Shown here piece after piece: positions 31,081-40,375 of a stretch of DNA of 64,000 nt. A program made the position numbers and the translations under genes. The notes below the pieces were generated by a model, which saw only the letters and a program-made list of their open reading frames with translations, was not told where the DNA came from and searched no databases. The first letter of the stretch is position 1. Every line of letters starts with the position of its first letter. Origin of the DNA: Mycolicibacterium sp. S2-37 (GTDB lineage Bacteria > Actinomycetota > Actinomycetes > Mycobacteriales > Mycobacteriaceae); NCBI RefSeq assembly GCF_017352375.1, contig NZ_JAFEVR010000004.1:1302001-1366000 (forward strand), in the 5' to 3' direction.

Positions 31081-33800
31081 GTTGCACCGTCAACGGCGCG
31101 CCGCTTCCCCATCCTCCCCGGCCCGGACAGTGTCTGCGCACGCACCTGCGCGACCACGGCCATTTCGAGGTCAAGAAGGGTTGTGACGCAGGCGACTGCG
31201 GTGCCTGCACGGTTCTCGTCGACGGCGTGGCGGTGCACTCGTGCATCTATCCCGCGGTGCGCGCACAGGGGCGTTCGGTGACCACGGTCGCGGGCCTCGG
31301 CACTCCCGATGACCTGCATCCGATGCAGCGCCGCTTCATCGACGCTGCCGGCTTTCAGTGCGGTTTCTGCACCGCTGGCATGATCACGACCGCGGCGACG
31401 CTGACCGATGCGCAACGGGCCGACCTACCGCAGCATCTCAAGGGAAACCTGTGTCGGTGCACCGGATACCGGGCCATCACCGATGCACTCACCGGTGTGG
31501 TCAACGTGGAGAAACCCAACGGGCCGTCGGGAGTCGGCCGATCGGTGAGCGCCCCGGCCGCCGTGCGCGTGGTGACCGGGACCGAGGCCTACACCATGGA
31601 CGTGGCACCTCCGGGTCTGCTGTACCTCGCCGTGCTGAAAAGCCCGGTGCCGCACGCCCGGATCCGGCACATCGACACGGCCGCGGCGGAGGCGATCGAC
31701 GGGGTGAGGCTGGTGCTCACCTACCGCGACAGCCCTGCGGTGCGATTCTCCACCGCCCGGCACGAGAGCAGGCTGGACGACCCGGACGACACCGTCGTCC
31801 TGGACCGGACGGTGCGGTTCGTGGGCCAGCGGGTGGCCGTCGTGGTCGCCGACACCGTCGCGATCGCCGAACGTGCCTGCCGGGCGATCGCCGTCGAATA
31901 CGAGCAGCTGCCAGCGGTACTCGACCCGGAACAGGCGCGCCTGCCAGGCGCCGTGGCCCTGCACGCCGACAAGGACGCCGACCACGCACGCATCGCCGAT
32001 CCCACGCGCAATCTCGTCGCAGAGGTGCACGGCGACACCGGCGATCTCGAGGCCGGGGTGGCAGCGGCGACGGTGCCGGGCGGGGCGGTGCTCCGCCGCC
32101 GATACCGCACCCAGCGGGTTCAGCACGCCCACCTGGAGACCCACGGGTGCACGGGGTGGCGGGACGCCGACGGCCGGCTCGTGATCCGTACGAGTTCGCA
32201 GGTGCCGTTCCTGGTGCGCGACGAGTTGTGCCACATCTACGGCCTCGACCCCGATGGGGTGCGGGTGGTGACGGCCCGGGTGGGTGGCGGTTTCGGCGCC
32301 AAGCAGGAGATGCTCACCGAGGATCTGGTGGCGCTGGCGGTACTGCGCCTCGGCCGGCCGGTGCGGTACGAGTTCACCCGCACCGACCAGTTCACCTCGG
32401 CACCGTGCCGGCACCCGTTCCGCGTCGACGTGACGATCGCCGCAGGCCCGGACGGCGTGCTGACGGCCCTGGGGATCGACGTGCTCAGTGACGCCGGAGC
32501 GTACGGCAACCACAGCGCCGGGGTGATGTTCCACGGCTGCAGTGAGTCGATCTCGGTCTACCGGGTGCCGAACAAGCGCGTCGACGCTCAGGCGGTGTAC
32601 ACGAACAACATTCCCTCTGGGGCGTTCCGCGGCTACGGTCTCGGCCAGGTCAGCTTCGCGGTCGAGTCGGCACTCGATGAACTGGCCCAGCACCTCGAGA
32701 TGGATCCGTTCGAGCTGCGGCTGCGCAATGTGATCGTCCCGGGAGACACGTTCGTCGACTTCCACGCCGACCACGACGATCTGGTATTCGGCAGCTACGG
32801 CCTGGATCAGTGTCTGAGCCTCGTCCAGAACGCCCTGCGCGCGGGCGGAGGGGACGAGCCGCCCGAGGGTTCGCAGTGGCGCGTCGGCGAAGGGATGGCA
32901 CTGGCGATGATCGCGACGCTTCCGCCGCGCGGTCATTTCGCCGACGCGTCGGTGACGGTGTCGTCCGACGGGGTCTACACGGTGAGCGTGGGCACCGCGG
33001 AGTTCGGCAACGGGACGTCGACCGTGCACACACAGTTGGCCGCCACCGAACTCGGCACCACGGCCGACCGCGTGCTGCTCCGTCAATCCGACACCGATGC
33101 AACGGGTTACGACACCGGCGCCTACGGGTCGGCGGGCACCGTCGTGGCGGGCAGGGCGGTGGCGGCGGCCTGTAGACAGCTGCGCGGCCGCATCCTGACC
33201 GCGGCGGCCGAGTTGGCCGGTGCGCCGGTGGCGGCGGGTGTCCTGGGGCCGCAGGGGGTGCAGTGCGGTGACCGGTTCGTCGACTTCTCCGCCCTGCCTT
33301 CGGGCCTGGTCGGCCGCGGTCACCATGACGGTGCCCCGAGGTCGGTGGCGTTCAACGTGCAGGGGTTCCGCGTCGCGGTGGACACCGAGACGGGCCAGGT
33401 GCGGATCCTGCAGTCCGTGCAAGCCGCCGACGCGGGTGTGGTGATCAATCCCGAGCAGTGTCGCGGCCAGGTGGAAGGCGGTGTCGCCCAAGGCATCGGC
33501 TCGGCGCTCTACGAGGAGATGCTGATCGGTGACGACGGCGCCGTCCACACCCGCGACTTCCGTACCTACCACATCCCGCAGCTGGCCGACGTGCCCGTCA
33601 CGGAGGTGTACTTCGCCGACACCTACGACGAACTCGGGCCGCGCGGGGCGAAGTCGATGAGCGAGGCGCCCTACGACCCGGTGGCACCTGCGCTGGCCAA
33701 TGCCGTTGCCCGGGCCTGCGGCGCACGACTGACCGAATTGCCGATGACACCCGCGCGGGTGTGGCGTGCGCTGCGTGCCCGGACCCCATCCACCGCCTGA
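31077..33800 (+). CDS. Fused 2Fe-2S and molybdopterin subunit, xanthine dehydrogenase family
   Basis: Protein of 907 residues joining the small and large subunits. Residues 1-150 hold two [2Fe-2S] clusters: Cys36, Cys41, Cys44, Cys56 and Cys95, Cys98, Cys126, Cys128. The Mo domain follows from about 160, with GGGFGAKQEML near 404, PSGAFRGYG near 515, and the active-site glutamate in KSMSEAPYD near 862. Most bacteria keep the Fe-S and Mo subunits apart (CoxS/CoxL), so the fusion is noteworthy. Substrate is probably a purine or aldehyde; sequence alone does not decide. Confidence 0.87.
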   Translation: MSCTVNGAPLPHPPRPGQCLRTHLRDHGHFEVKKGCDAGDCGACTVLVDGVAVHSCIYPAVRAQGRSVTTVAGLGTPDDLHPMQRRFIDAAGFQCGFCTAGMITTAATLTDAQRADLPQHLKGNLCRCTGYRAITDALTGVVNVEKPNGPSGVGRSVSAPAAVRVVTGTEAYTMDVAPPGLLYLAVLKSPVPHARIRHIDTAAAEAIDGVRLVLTYRDSPAVRFSTARHESRLDDPDDTVVLDRTVRFVGQRVAVVVADTVAIAERACRAIAVEYEQLPAVLDPEQARLPGAVALHADKDADHARIADPTRNLVAEVHGDTGDLEAGVAAATVPGGAVLRRRYRTQRVQHAHLETHGCTGWRDADGRLVIRTSSQVPFLVRDELCHIYGLDPDGVRVVTARVGGGFGAKQEMLTEDLVALAVLRLGRPVRYEFTRTDQFTSAPCRHPFRVDVTIAAGPDGVLTALGIDVLSDAGAYGNHSAGVMFHGCSESISVYRVPNKRVDAQAVYTNNIPSGAFRGYGLGQVSFAVESALDELAQHLEMDPFELRLRNVIVPGDTFVDFHADHDDLVFGSYGLDQCLSLVQNALRAGGGDEPPEGSQWRVGEGMALAMIATLPPRGHFADASVTVSSDGVYTVSVGTAEFGNGTSTVHTQLAATELGTTADRVLLRQSDTDATGYDTGAYGSAGTVVAGRAVAAACRQLRGRILTAAAELAGAPVAAGVLGPQGVQCGDRFVDFSALPSGLVGRGHHDGAPRSVAFNVQGFRVAVDTETGQVRILQSVQAADAGVVINPEQCRGQVEGGVAQGIGSALYEEMLIGDDGAVHTRDFRTYHIPQLADVPVTEVYFADTYDELGPRGAKSMSEAPYDPVAPALANAVARACGARLTELPMTPARVWRALRARTPSTA

Positions 33801-33862
33801 CCGATTCGACCGCCCCCGGGCAGATCCACCGACATGTCGGCTGGCGCGTTTACCATCCGGCC

Positions 33863-34420
33863 ATGGCACTCAGCAGCGTCCGCATCAAGCTGTTCGTGGT
33901 GCTGGCGGTCGCGGCCGGTCTCACCGCCCACCTCACCGGCGCCTCGATACAGACCGCCCTCACCGTCGCCATCGCCGCGCCGCTGCTGGCCGCGGCCGTC
34001 CCGCGCTTCATCCGCGGTGCGATCGCCGGTGCCACCACCGCGGCAGAGCCCGCGGCGACGATGTCGGGTACCGAGTTCGAGGATTACATCGCCGGCATCG
34101 CGCGCTCCTGCGGCGTGCCCGTGATCATGACGCCGGTCACCGGCGACTGGGGTGTCGACATCATCATCGGCACCCGGCCCCACCGTCTTGCCGTGCAGTG
34201 CAAGCGGCAATCCCGACCGGTCGGCGCCGGCGCCGTGCAGGAGGTCGTCGCCGGTGCACCGATGCAGGACTGCGTCCGCACCATGGTGGTCACCGACAAC
34301 GACTTCACCCCTGCGGCACGCAGACTCGCCGAGCACCACGGCTGCGAACTCGTCGGCCGCGACGAGCTTCCCCGGCTGCGGTCGACGATCAGGCGGCTGA
34401 CGGTCAGCGCATCGCCCTGA
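33863..34420 (+). CDS. Membrane-anchored Mrr-like restriction endonuclease-fold protein
   Basis: Protein of 185 residues. Two adjoining hydrophobic helices (about 8-25 and 28-48) are followed by an Mrr-type nuclease domain: SGTEFEDYIAGIARSCGV, then the catalytic PD-(D/E)xK-like core GDWGVDIIIG and LAVQCKRQ (D...QxK). Mrr domains cut modified DNA; membrane-tethered versions are of unknown role and may act on incoming DNA. The gene starts 6 bp after a -10-like TACCAT (33851-33856), so it is probably leaderless. It overlaps the convergent lat gene by 17 bp. Confidence 0.78.
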   Translation: MALSSVRIKLFVVLAVAAGLTAHLTGASIQTALTVAIAAPLLAAAVPRFIRGAIAGATTAAEPAATMSGTEFEDYIAGIARSCGVPVIMTPVTGDWGVDIIIGTRPHRLAVQCKRQSRPVGAGAVQEVVAGAPMQDCVRTMVVTDNDFTPAARRLAEHHGCELVGRDELPRLRSTIRRLTVSASP

Positions 34421-35738
34421 GCGCGTCGCGTACTGCGTCGACCGCGGCGTCGATGTCCGCACGCGCCACCGTCAGCGCAGGCCGAAAGCGCACCGAGTCC
34501 ACGCCACTGGCGAGCATGATGACTCGCCGATCCCACAGCTCGCGGATCAGGCCGTCGCGCTCAGCCGCCGAGGGCAGGCTGAATGCGCACATCAGACCGC
34601 GGCCGCGGACATCGAGCACCTGCCCGGGGAATTCGGCCGCAAGCCCGTCCAGCTGCACGCGCAGATACCGGCCCACCTCCTGGGTGTTCATCAGCAGATC
34701 GTCGGCCTCGATCACCTCGAGGATCCGTCGCGCCCGCACCATGTCGGTGAGGTTGCCACCCCACGTGGAGTTGATCCGGGAACTGACCGCGTAGACATTG
34801 TCGGTGATCTCGTCCACCCGGCCCCCGGCCATGACCCCACAGACCTGGGTCTTCTTGCCGAACGCCACGACGTCCGGCGCTACACCCAATTGCTGGAAAG
34901 CCCAAGCGGTCCCGGTGATACCGCATCCGGTCTGCACCTCGTCGAAGACCAGCAGCGCGTCGAACTCGTCGCACAGCGCACGCATCGCGGCGAAGAACTC
35001 CGGCCGGAAGTGCCGGTCCCCACCCTCCCCCTGGATCGGTTCGGCGATGAAGCAGGCGATGTCGTGGGGGTGCGCTTCGAAGGCGTCCCTGGCCTGCCGC
35101 AGCGATTCCGCTTCCAGCGCAGCCATATCGGCGTTCGGCCGTACGTACGGCGCGTCGATGCGCGGCCAATCGAAGCGGGGGAAGCGTGCGACCTTGTTGG
35201 GGTCGGTGTTGGTCAGCGACAGGGTGTAGCCACTGCGGCCGTGGAACGCGCCGCGAAGGTGCAGTACTCGTGCGCCCAGGGCGGAATCCAGGCCGAGCGA
35301 TTCATTGCGCCTGCTCTTCCAGTCGAACGCCACCTTGAGCGCGTTCTCCACGGCCAGCGCACCGCCGTCAACGAAGAACAGGTGCGGCAGCGCGGGGACG
35401 CCCAGCACGCGGACGAACGTGTCGACGAAGCGCGCCATCGGCACCGAGTAGACGTCGGAGTTGCTCGGCTTGTTCACCGCGGCGCGTGCGAGTTCCTCCC
35501 GGAACGACGCGTCGCTCGCGAGCGCGGGGTGGTTCATGCCCAACGCCGACGAGGCGAAGAACGTGAACATGTCGAGATACCGATCGCCGGTGCGCGCGTC
35601 GACGAGATAGGAGCCCGTCGACCTGTCGAGGTCGAGTACCAGGTCCAGGCCGTCGGCGAGGATGCTGCGGGCCAGCACGTCATGAACATCTCCCGGTTCG
35701 AGGACGCTGCCGGTAGGGCGGACGAGCAGTTCGGTCAT
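34404..35738 (-). CDS. lat: L-lysine 6-aminotransferase
   Basis: Class-III PLP aminotransferase of 444 residues. FHGRSGYTLSLTNTDP, EPIQGEGGDRHFRPEF, the Asp in LLVFDEVQTG that contacts the PLP ring and the Schiff-base lysine in AFGKKTQVCG (about residue 300) match lysine epsilon-aminotransferase (Rv3290c). It moves the epsilon-amino group of lysine to 2-oxoglutarate, giving allysine/piperideine-6-carboxylate for Pcd (40868-42433). In M. tuberculosis it is strongly induced in stationary phase and sits beside lrpA. The start ATG lies 6 bp after a -10-like TAATCT, suggesting a leaderless mRNA. Confidence 0.93.
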   Translation of the reverse strand: MTELLVRPTGSVLEPGDVHDVLARSILADGLDLVLDLDRSTGSYLVDARTGDRYLDMFTFFASSALGMNHPALASDASFREELARAAVNKPSNSDVYSVPMARFVDTFVRVLGVPALPHLFFVDGGALAVENALKVAFDWKSRRNESLGLDSALGARVLHLRGAFHGRSGYTLSLTNTDPNKVARFPRFDWPRIDAPYVRPNADMAALEAESLRQARDAFEAHPHDIACFIAEPIQGEGGDRHFRPEFFAAMRALCDEFDALLVFDEVQTGCGITGTAWAFQQLGVAPDVVAFGKKTQVCGVMAGGRVDEITDNVYAVSSRINSTWGGNLTDMVRARRILEVIEADDLLMNTQEVGRYLRVQLDGLAAEFPGQVLDVRGRGLMCAFSLPSAAERDGLIRELWDRRVIMLASGVDSVRFRPALTVARADIDAAVDAVRDALRAMR

Positions 35739-35744
35739 ACGGCG

Positions 35745-35764
35745 AGATTAGCGTATTTTTTACG
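35745..35764 (-). promoter_or_regulatory. lat promoter with AT-rich palindrome
   Basis: On the minus strand a -10-like TAATCT (35750-35745) precedes the lat ATG by 6 bp. Immediately upstream lies the dyad CGTA-TTTTT-TACG (35752-35764), the most AT-rich spot nearby. Its position inside the promoter spacer fits an Lrp/AsnC-type operator; the regulator would be the protein encoded at 40346-40825. Confidence 0.5.
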
Positions 35765-35798
35765 ACTGATCATCCTTAGCGCCGGATATCTTCCGTAT

Positions 35799-35828
35799 CC
35801 GCCGAAGCGTGGCTGCAACCTTCGGCGG
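35799..35828. promoter_or_regulatory. Perfect 9-bp inverted repeat before the P-type ATPase
   Basis: CCGCCGAAG (35799-35807) and CTTCGGCGG (35820-35828) flank a 12-base loop, ending 13 bp before the ATG. It could be an operator for a metal sensor or a leader hairpin. It does not sit at the end of any gene, so it is not a terminator for an annotated transcript. Confidence 0.45.
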
Positions 35829-35841
35829 GTAGAAAGGTGGG

Positions 35842-38800
35842 ATGCCCACACCGCCCGGCTTCGGCCTGCTCAGTGCGCCGTTGCGCGCGGCGGAATCACT
35901 CACCCGTACCGCGGCCGCCGTCGCCCTCGAGGCGCTCGGCGGCCCGCCCGCCCGCCGGTGCCAGGCCGTCGGCGACCGCTGTTGGATCGAGGTCCGCGGC
36001 CTCGGCGGCGACCGCGGCGGCGCCGTCGCGACCGAGGTCGTACGCGCCGTCAGCGAGTTGAAGGGCGTGCGGTCGGTCGTCATGAACACCACCGTGGCGA
36101 GGATCCTCGTCACCGTCGACGACGACGGGCCTTCCCTGCCCGAGTTGCTGCGCGTCGTCGACACCGCCGAACGCTCCGCAGACGCCGCCGCACGCCGCAG
36201 CCAACCGATGAACCTGCCCGGCGACGACGCGGTACTGATCGCGCGGACCGCAGGCGCCGCGGTCGCGGTGGCCAGCCTGGGCGTGTCGCTGGCAGGCAGC
36301 GTCCTGCGGGTGCGCGGCCTGCCCGGAATCGTGTCGGTCCCCGCGACGCTCGTCGACCACACCCCAGCGCTGCGCCGCAAGGTCGCCGAACGACTGGGCC
36401 CGGACGGTACCGACCTCGTCTTCGCCGCCGCACACGCCACCACCGCCGCACTGACGCTTTCACCGGTCTCCGCCGCCGCGGAGGCCGCACAGCGCACGAT
36501 GCTCGCAGCCGAGGCGTGGAACGATCGAATCGCCTGGCGCCGAAGAGAACCCGAGCTTGCCGCGCAGGCTGCCGATGACCGCCCGCCGACCAAACGCGTC
36601 GCCCCGGGCGAAGGTCGCGCCGAACGCTACGCGAACCGGGCGGCCATGGCGGGGGCCGGCGCGGGCGCTGCGCTCGGTCTGCTGACCGGCAATCTCACCA
36701 CCGCAGGCGAGGCGGCCGCCGTCGCCGCCCCCAAAGCGGTGCGCACCACCCGCGAGGCCTTCGCCTATGCGCTCAGCCGCGGCCTGACCGCCCGGCACGG
36801 CGCGTTGGTACTGCATCCGCGCGCGCTGCGCACCCTGGACCGGGTCGACACGGTGGTGATCGATCCCCGTGCGCTGCACACCGACGAATTGATGGTCAGC
36901 AGGGTCCGTGGCCTGACCAATTCCCATCGCAGCCGGGCCTGGCAGGCGGCACGACAGGCGCTTGCCGACGGATCGCTGTGCGCGGGCTGGCATCCGGTCT
37001 CCGCCATCCCCGGCGCCGGCGACGACTCGGATCAGGGCGAGGTTCTGGTCAGCCACGTCCGCGATCCCTACGCTGCAGCGGTGGTCACTGAAGCGCGCCG
37101 TGCCCACCCCCGGGTGATATCGCTCGCGGTCGATGGATTGCGTTCGCTGGCACAGGGGTTCGACCATCTCCAGCCGGTCGGCGTGTCCGCTGACGACGCG
37201 CTGGCCGAGGCGGTGGCCGCGGCCAAGTCCGACGGCGCCACCGTCGCCCTGATCACCACCGCCGACATGACCACACCGCACGCCGCCGACGTCACGATCG
37301 GCGTGGCGGGTCAGGGCAAGCCGCCACCGTGGAGCGCCGACCTGCTGCTGTCGGATCTGACCGGCGTATGGCGCGTCCTGCACGCGTTGCCCGCGGCCCG
37401 GGCCGCCAGCGACAAGGGCGTCGAGTTGTCGCTGTCCGGCACCACACTCGGTGCGCTCATGCTCATCCCCGGCGTGCCCGGTAGTGCTGCGGTGTCGGTG
37501 CAGGCCAGCGCGATAGCGGGTCTGCTGTCGGGGGCCGCGTCGGGCCGACGAGTGGTCCGCGATCCGCTGCCCAGGGCAGAGCCCGGCCACGACTGGCATG
37601 CGCTGCCCGTCGACGAGGTGACCCGCCTGCTACCGCGCCGCGACTACGCCGAATCCCCAGCAACGCAGCGCACTGTCGTGCCCGCCGCTCTGCGCCATGC
37701 GATCGGCGGCAGCTTCGGATACGTACGCGACTTCGTCGCCGAGATGCGGGCCAACCTCTCCGATCCGCTCACCCCGATCCTCATCACCGGTGCGATGGCC
37801 AGCGCACTGCTCGGCTCCCCGTTCGACGCCGCCATGGTCGGCAGCGTCCTGCTCGGCAACGCGGCGCTGTCGGCAGAACAACAGCTTCATGCCGAACGGA
37901 TCCTGCGGCGCCTGCTGGCGGTACAGGATCCGTTGGCGCGCAGGCTCACCGGCGGTCCGTCGGGAGATGAGGAGCTGCCCGCGAACCGCCTGCGGCTCGG
38001 CGATCTCGTCGAGGTGCGCTCCGGCGAAGTGGTTCCCGCAGACGCCCGGCTCGTCGAGACCGCCAATCTCGAGGTCGACGAGTCCTCGCTGACCGGCGAA
38101 TCGCTGCCGGTCAGCAAGGACACCGATACCGCACCGGGCGCCCCGCTGGCCGAGCGCACCTGCATGCTCTATGCGGGCTCGACGGTCGTCGCGGGCTCCG
38201 GGGTCGGGATCGTCACCGCCATCGGATCGGGTTCGGAAATGAAGCGCGCCATGGCCCTGGCGCCGTCGAGGTCCCGCGAGATCGGCCTGCAGGCACAGCT
38301 GCGCCGCATCACCGGTCGCGCGCTGCCATGGAGTCTCGGTGGCGGCGCGCTGGTCGGTGCCCTCAGCCTGGCCCGCCGCACGCCGTTACGCGCGTCGGTG
38401 GCCAGCGCCGTCGGCATCATCGTCGCTGCGGTACCGGAAGGGCTGCCGCTGGTGGCGACGCTCGCCCAGCTGGCGGCTGCCCGGCGGCTCTCCGGCGAAT
38501 CGGTGCTGATCCGCAATCCCCATTCGGTCGAGGCGCTGGCACGCGTGCAGGTCGTGTGTTTCGACAAGACGGGGACACTGAGTGAGAACCGTTTGCAGGT
38601 CAAGGCTTTGCGTCCGGTCGAGGGCCGTACCGAGGCCGAGGTGCTCGCCGCTGCCGCCAGCACCATCGTGGTCAAGGATGGGCAGCGCACCGAACACGCC
38701 ACCGACGACGCCATCCTGCGCGCGACCGACGTCGCGGCGGAATCTGTGGACATACCGAAACCCGATGCGGTGCTCCCCTTCCAGTCCGGCCGCCCCTTCG

Positions 38801-40191
38801 CCGCCGCCTTGACCGGCACCAAGCTGACCATCAAGGGCGCCCCGGAACGGATCGCCGCGGCCCTCGCCGAGGGTGCCCGCGAGCTGTCCGCCCTGTTCGA
38901 CGAGATGACCGCGGATGGTCTTCGGGTGCTCGCCGTGGCCGAACGCGACGTCGACGCCCTGACCGCCAGGGCCGCCGCCGGTGATCCCGAGGTGCTCGAA
39001 CGGTTGTGCCGCAGCGACCTGCGTCCCGTCGGCGCGTTGGGGCTCGCCGATACCCTGCGCCCCGCCGCCGCAGACCTGCTGAAGGCGCTCGGCGACAAGG
39101 GAATCGGCGTGCGCCTGATCACCGGTGATCACCCGGTGACGGCGTCCGTGGTGGCCAGGGATCTCGGACTCGACGTCACTCCGGAGCGAGTCATCACCGG
39201 CGACGACTGGGAGAACATGTCCGCCGAAGAGCGGGCCGGCGCGGTTGCCGAACACATCGTCTTCGCCCGGATGACACCGGAGCACAAGATCGACGTGGTG
39301 CAGGCACTCGAGGCCGCCGACATCGTCACCGCGATGGTGGGCGACGGGGCGAATGACGCCGCCGCCATCCGGGCGGCCAGCGTGGGCATCGGCGTAGCGT
39401 CGGCGGGCAGCGATCCGGCCCGTACCGCCGCCGACGTGATGCTGCTCGACGGGCACATCGAAGCCCTCCTCGACGCCATCGACGAGGGCAACCAGCTGTG
39501 GCGGCGCGTGCAGTCAGCAGTGTCGGTGCTGCTCGGCGGCAACGCCGGCGAAGTGTGCTTCGCGCTGATCACCAGCCTGCTGACCGGCCGTTCGGTGCTC
39601 AACGCGCGCCAGATGCTGCTGGTCAACATGCTCACCGACGCGCTGCCCGCCGCCGCCCTGGCGGTCAGTCCCCAGACCGACAACGGCGACGCCGACCGCG
39701 ACGAGTCCGTGATGTGGCGGTCGATCGCCATCCGTGGCGCGGCCACGACCTCCGGCGCGACGGCCGCATGGCTGATGGCGAGCGTCACCGGGACGCAACG
39801 GCGGGCGGCCACCGCCGCGTTGATCGGTCTGGTGTCGACGCAGATGTTGCAGACCCTGATCGATTCACACGGACCGCTCGTCGTGGCCACCAACATCGGC
39901 ACGTTCGCGACGATGATCGGGATCTTGAGCACACCGGGGATCAGTCAGCTGTTCGGCTGTACGCCGGTGGGTCCGGTGGCGTGGGGTCAGGCGTTTCTCG
40001 CGGCGGCGGGTGCCACGGCGGCATCGGCGGTTGCGCCCGCGCTGTTGACGCGGTTCACCGGACTGGACTCAGTCCTCGACGATGACGATCACGCCGGCCC
40101 GGACGAGGACGGCGTAGATCTCGCGGATCGGCGGGGTGAGGACGCGGACCGCTCCTCCGAGCAGCGCGTCCTGACCAAGGCCGGCAAGTAG
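35842..40191 (+). CDS. Very large P-type cation-transporting ATPase (CtpI-like)
   Basis: Protein of 1449 residues, about twice the usual P-type length, like M. tuberculosis CtpI (1632 residues). The first 600 residues lack known catalytic motifs and appear duplicated/degenerate. The catalytic half follows with LTGES near 749 (A domain), PEGLPL near 866 (ion-pathway helix), phosphorylated Asp in FDKTGTLSEN near 907 and MVGDGANDAAAIR near 1166. The PEGLPL motif is of the P2 type rather than the CPx heavy-metal type, so Ca2+, Mg2+ or another hard cation is more likely than Cu or Cd. It stands between lat and lrp, a position not shared with M. tuberculosis. Confidence 0.87.
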   Translation: MPTPPGFGLLSAPLRAAESLTRTAAAVALEALGGPPARRCQAVGDRCWIEVRGLGGDRGGAVATEVVRAVSELKGVRSVVMNTTVARILVTVDDDGPSLPELLRVVDTAERSADAAARRSQPMNLPGDDAVLIARTAGAAVAVASLGVSLAGSVLRVRGLPGIVSVPATLVDHTPALRRKVAERLGPDGTDLVFAAAHATTAALTLSPVSAAAEAAQRTMLAAEAWNDRIAWRRREPELAAQAADDRPPTKRVAPGEGRAERYANRAAMAGAGAGAALGLLTGNLTTAGEAAAVAAPKAVRTTREAFAYALSRGLTARHGALVLHPRALRTLDRVDTVVIDPRALHTDELMVSRVRGLTNSHRSRAWQAARQALADGSLCAGWHPVSAIPGAGDDSDQGEVLVSHVRDPYAAAVVTEARRAHPRVISLAVDGLRSLAQGFDHLQPVGVSADDALAEAVAAAKSDGATVALITTADMTTPHAADVTIGVAGQGKPPPWSADLLLSDLTGVWRVLHALPAARAASDKGVELSLSGTTLGALMLIPGVPGSAAVSVQASAIAGLLSGAASGRRVVRDPLPRAEPGHDWHALPVDEVTRLLPRRDYAESPATQRTVVPAALRHAIGGSFGYVRDFVAEMRANLSDPLTPILITGAMASALLGSPFDAAMVGSVLLGNAALSAEQQLHAERILRRLLAVQDPLARRLTGGPSGDEELPANRLRLGDLVEVRSGEVVPADARLVETANLEVDESSLTGESLPVSKDTDTAPGAPLAERTCMLYAGSTVVAGSGVGIVTAIGSGSEMKRAMALAPSRSREIGLQAQLRRITGRALPWSLGGGALVGALSLARRTPLRASVASAVGIIVAAVPEGLPLVATLAQLAAARRLSGESVLIRNPHSVEALARVQVVCFDKTGTLSENRLQVKALRPVEGRTEAEVLAAAASTIVVKDGQRTEHATDDAILRATDVAAESVDIPKPDAVLPFQSGRPFAAALTGTKLTIKGAPERIAAALAEGARELSALFDEMTADGLRVLAVAERDVDALTARAAAGDPEVLERLCRSDLRPVGALGLADTLRPAAADLLKALGDKGIGVRLITGDHPVTASVVARDLGLDVTPERVITGDDWENMSAEERAGAVAEHIVFARMTPEHKIDVVQALEAADIVTAMVGDGANDAAAIRAASVGIGVASAGSDPARTAADVMLLDGHIEALLDAIDEGNQLWRRVQSAVSVLLGGNAGEVCFALITSLLTGRSVLNARQMLLVNMLTDALPAAALAVSPQTDNGDADRDESVMWRSIAIRGAATTSGATAAWLMASVTGTQRRAATAALIGLVSTQMLQTLIDSHGPLVVATNIGTFATMIGILSTPGISQLFGCTPVGPVAWGQAFLAAAGATAASAVAPALLTRFTGLDSVLDDDDHAGPDEDGVDLADRRGEDADRSSEQRVLTKAGK

Positions 40192-40343
40192 ATCCGCCAC
40201 GGTGATGACGCTAAGCCGGCCGGGCGAACGGAAGGTGAAAGACAGGTGGCCGGTGTCGGATCGCCACGTGACGTGTCGCGTAGGGCCGTATTCAGATGAA
40301 CCAGGCGGGTAAAATGCGTTGCCAGACGCCCATCAACAGTAAC

Positions 40344-40375
40344 TTTTACGGCACATGCTGCCGTGCTTCGTAAAA
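40344..40375. terminator. Hairpin overlapping the end of lrp
   Basis: TTTTACG-GCAC (40344-40354) pairs with GTGC-TT-CGTAAAA (40363-40375) with a 2-base bulge and 8-base loop. It includes the lrp stop codon. It may terminate lrp, or the CGTAAAA arms may be an Lrp site, since a related CGTA/TACG dyad occurs in the lat promoter. The rest of the 40192-40345 gap holds only a protein-like antisense frame discussed in the findings. Confidence 0.4.

Noticed and set aside
31425..33869. 814-codon minus-strand open frame opposite the molybdoenzyme
   Set aside because: High-GC shadow of a gene with intact Fe-S and Mo motifs; no recognisable domain or plausible start.
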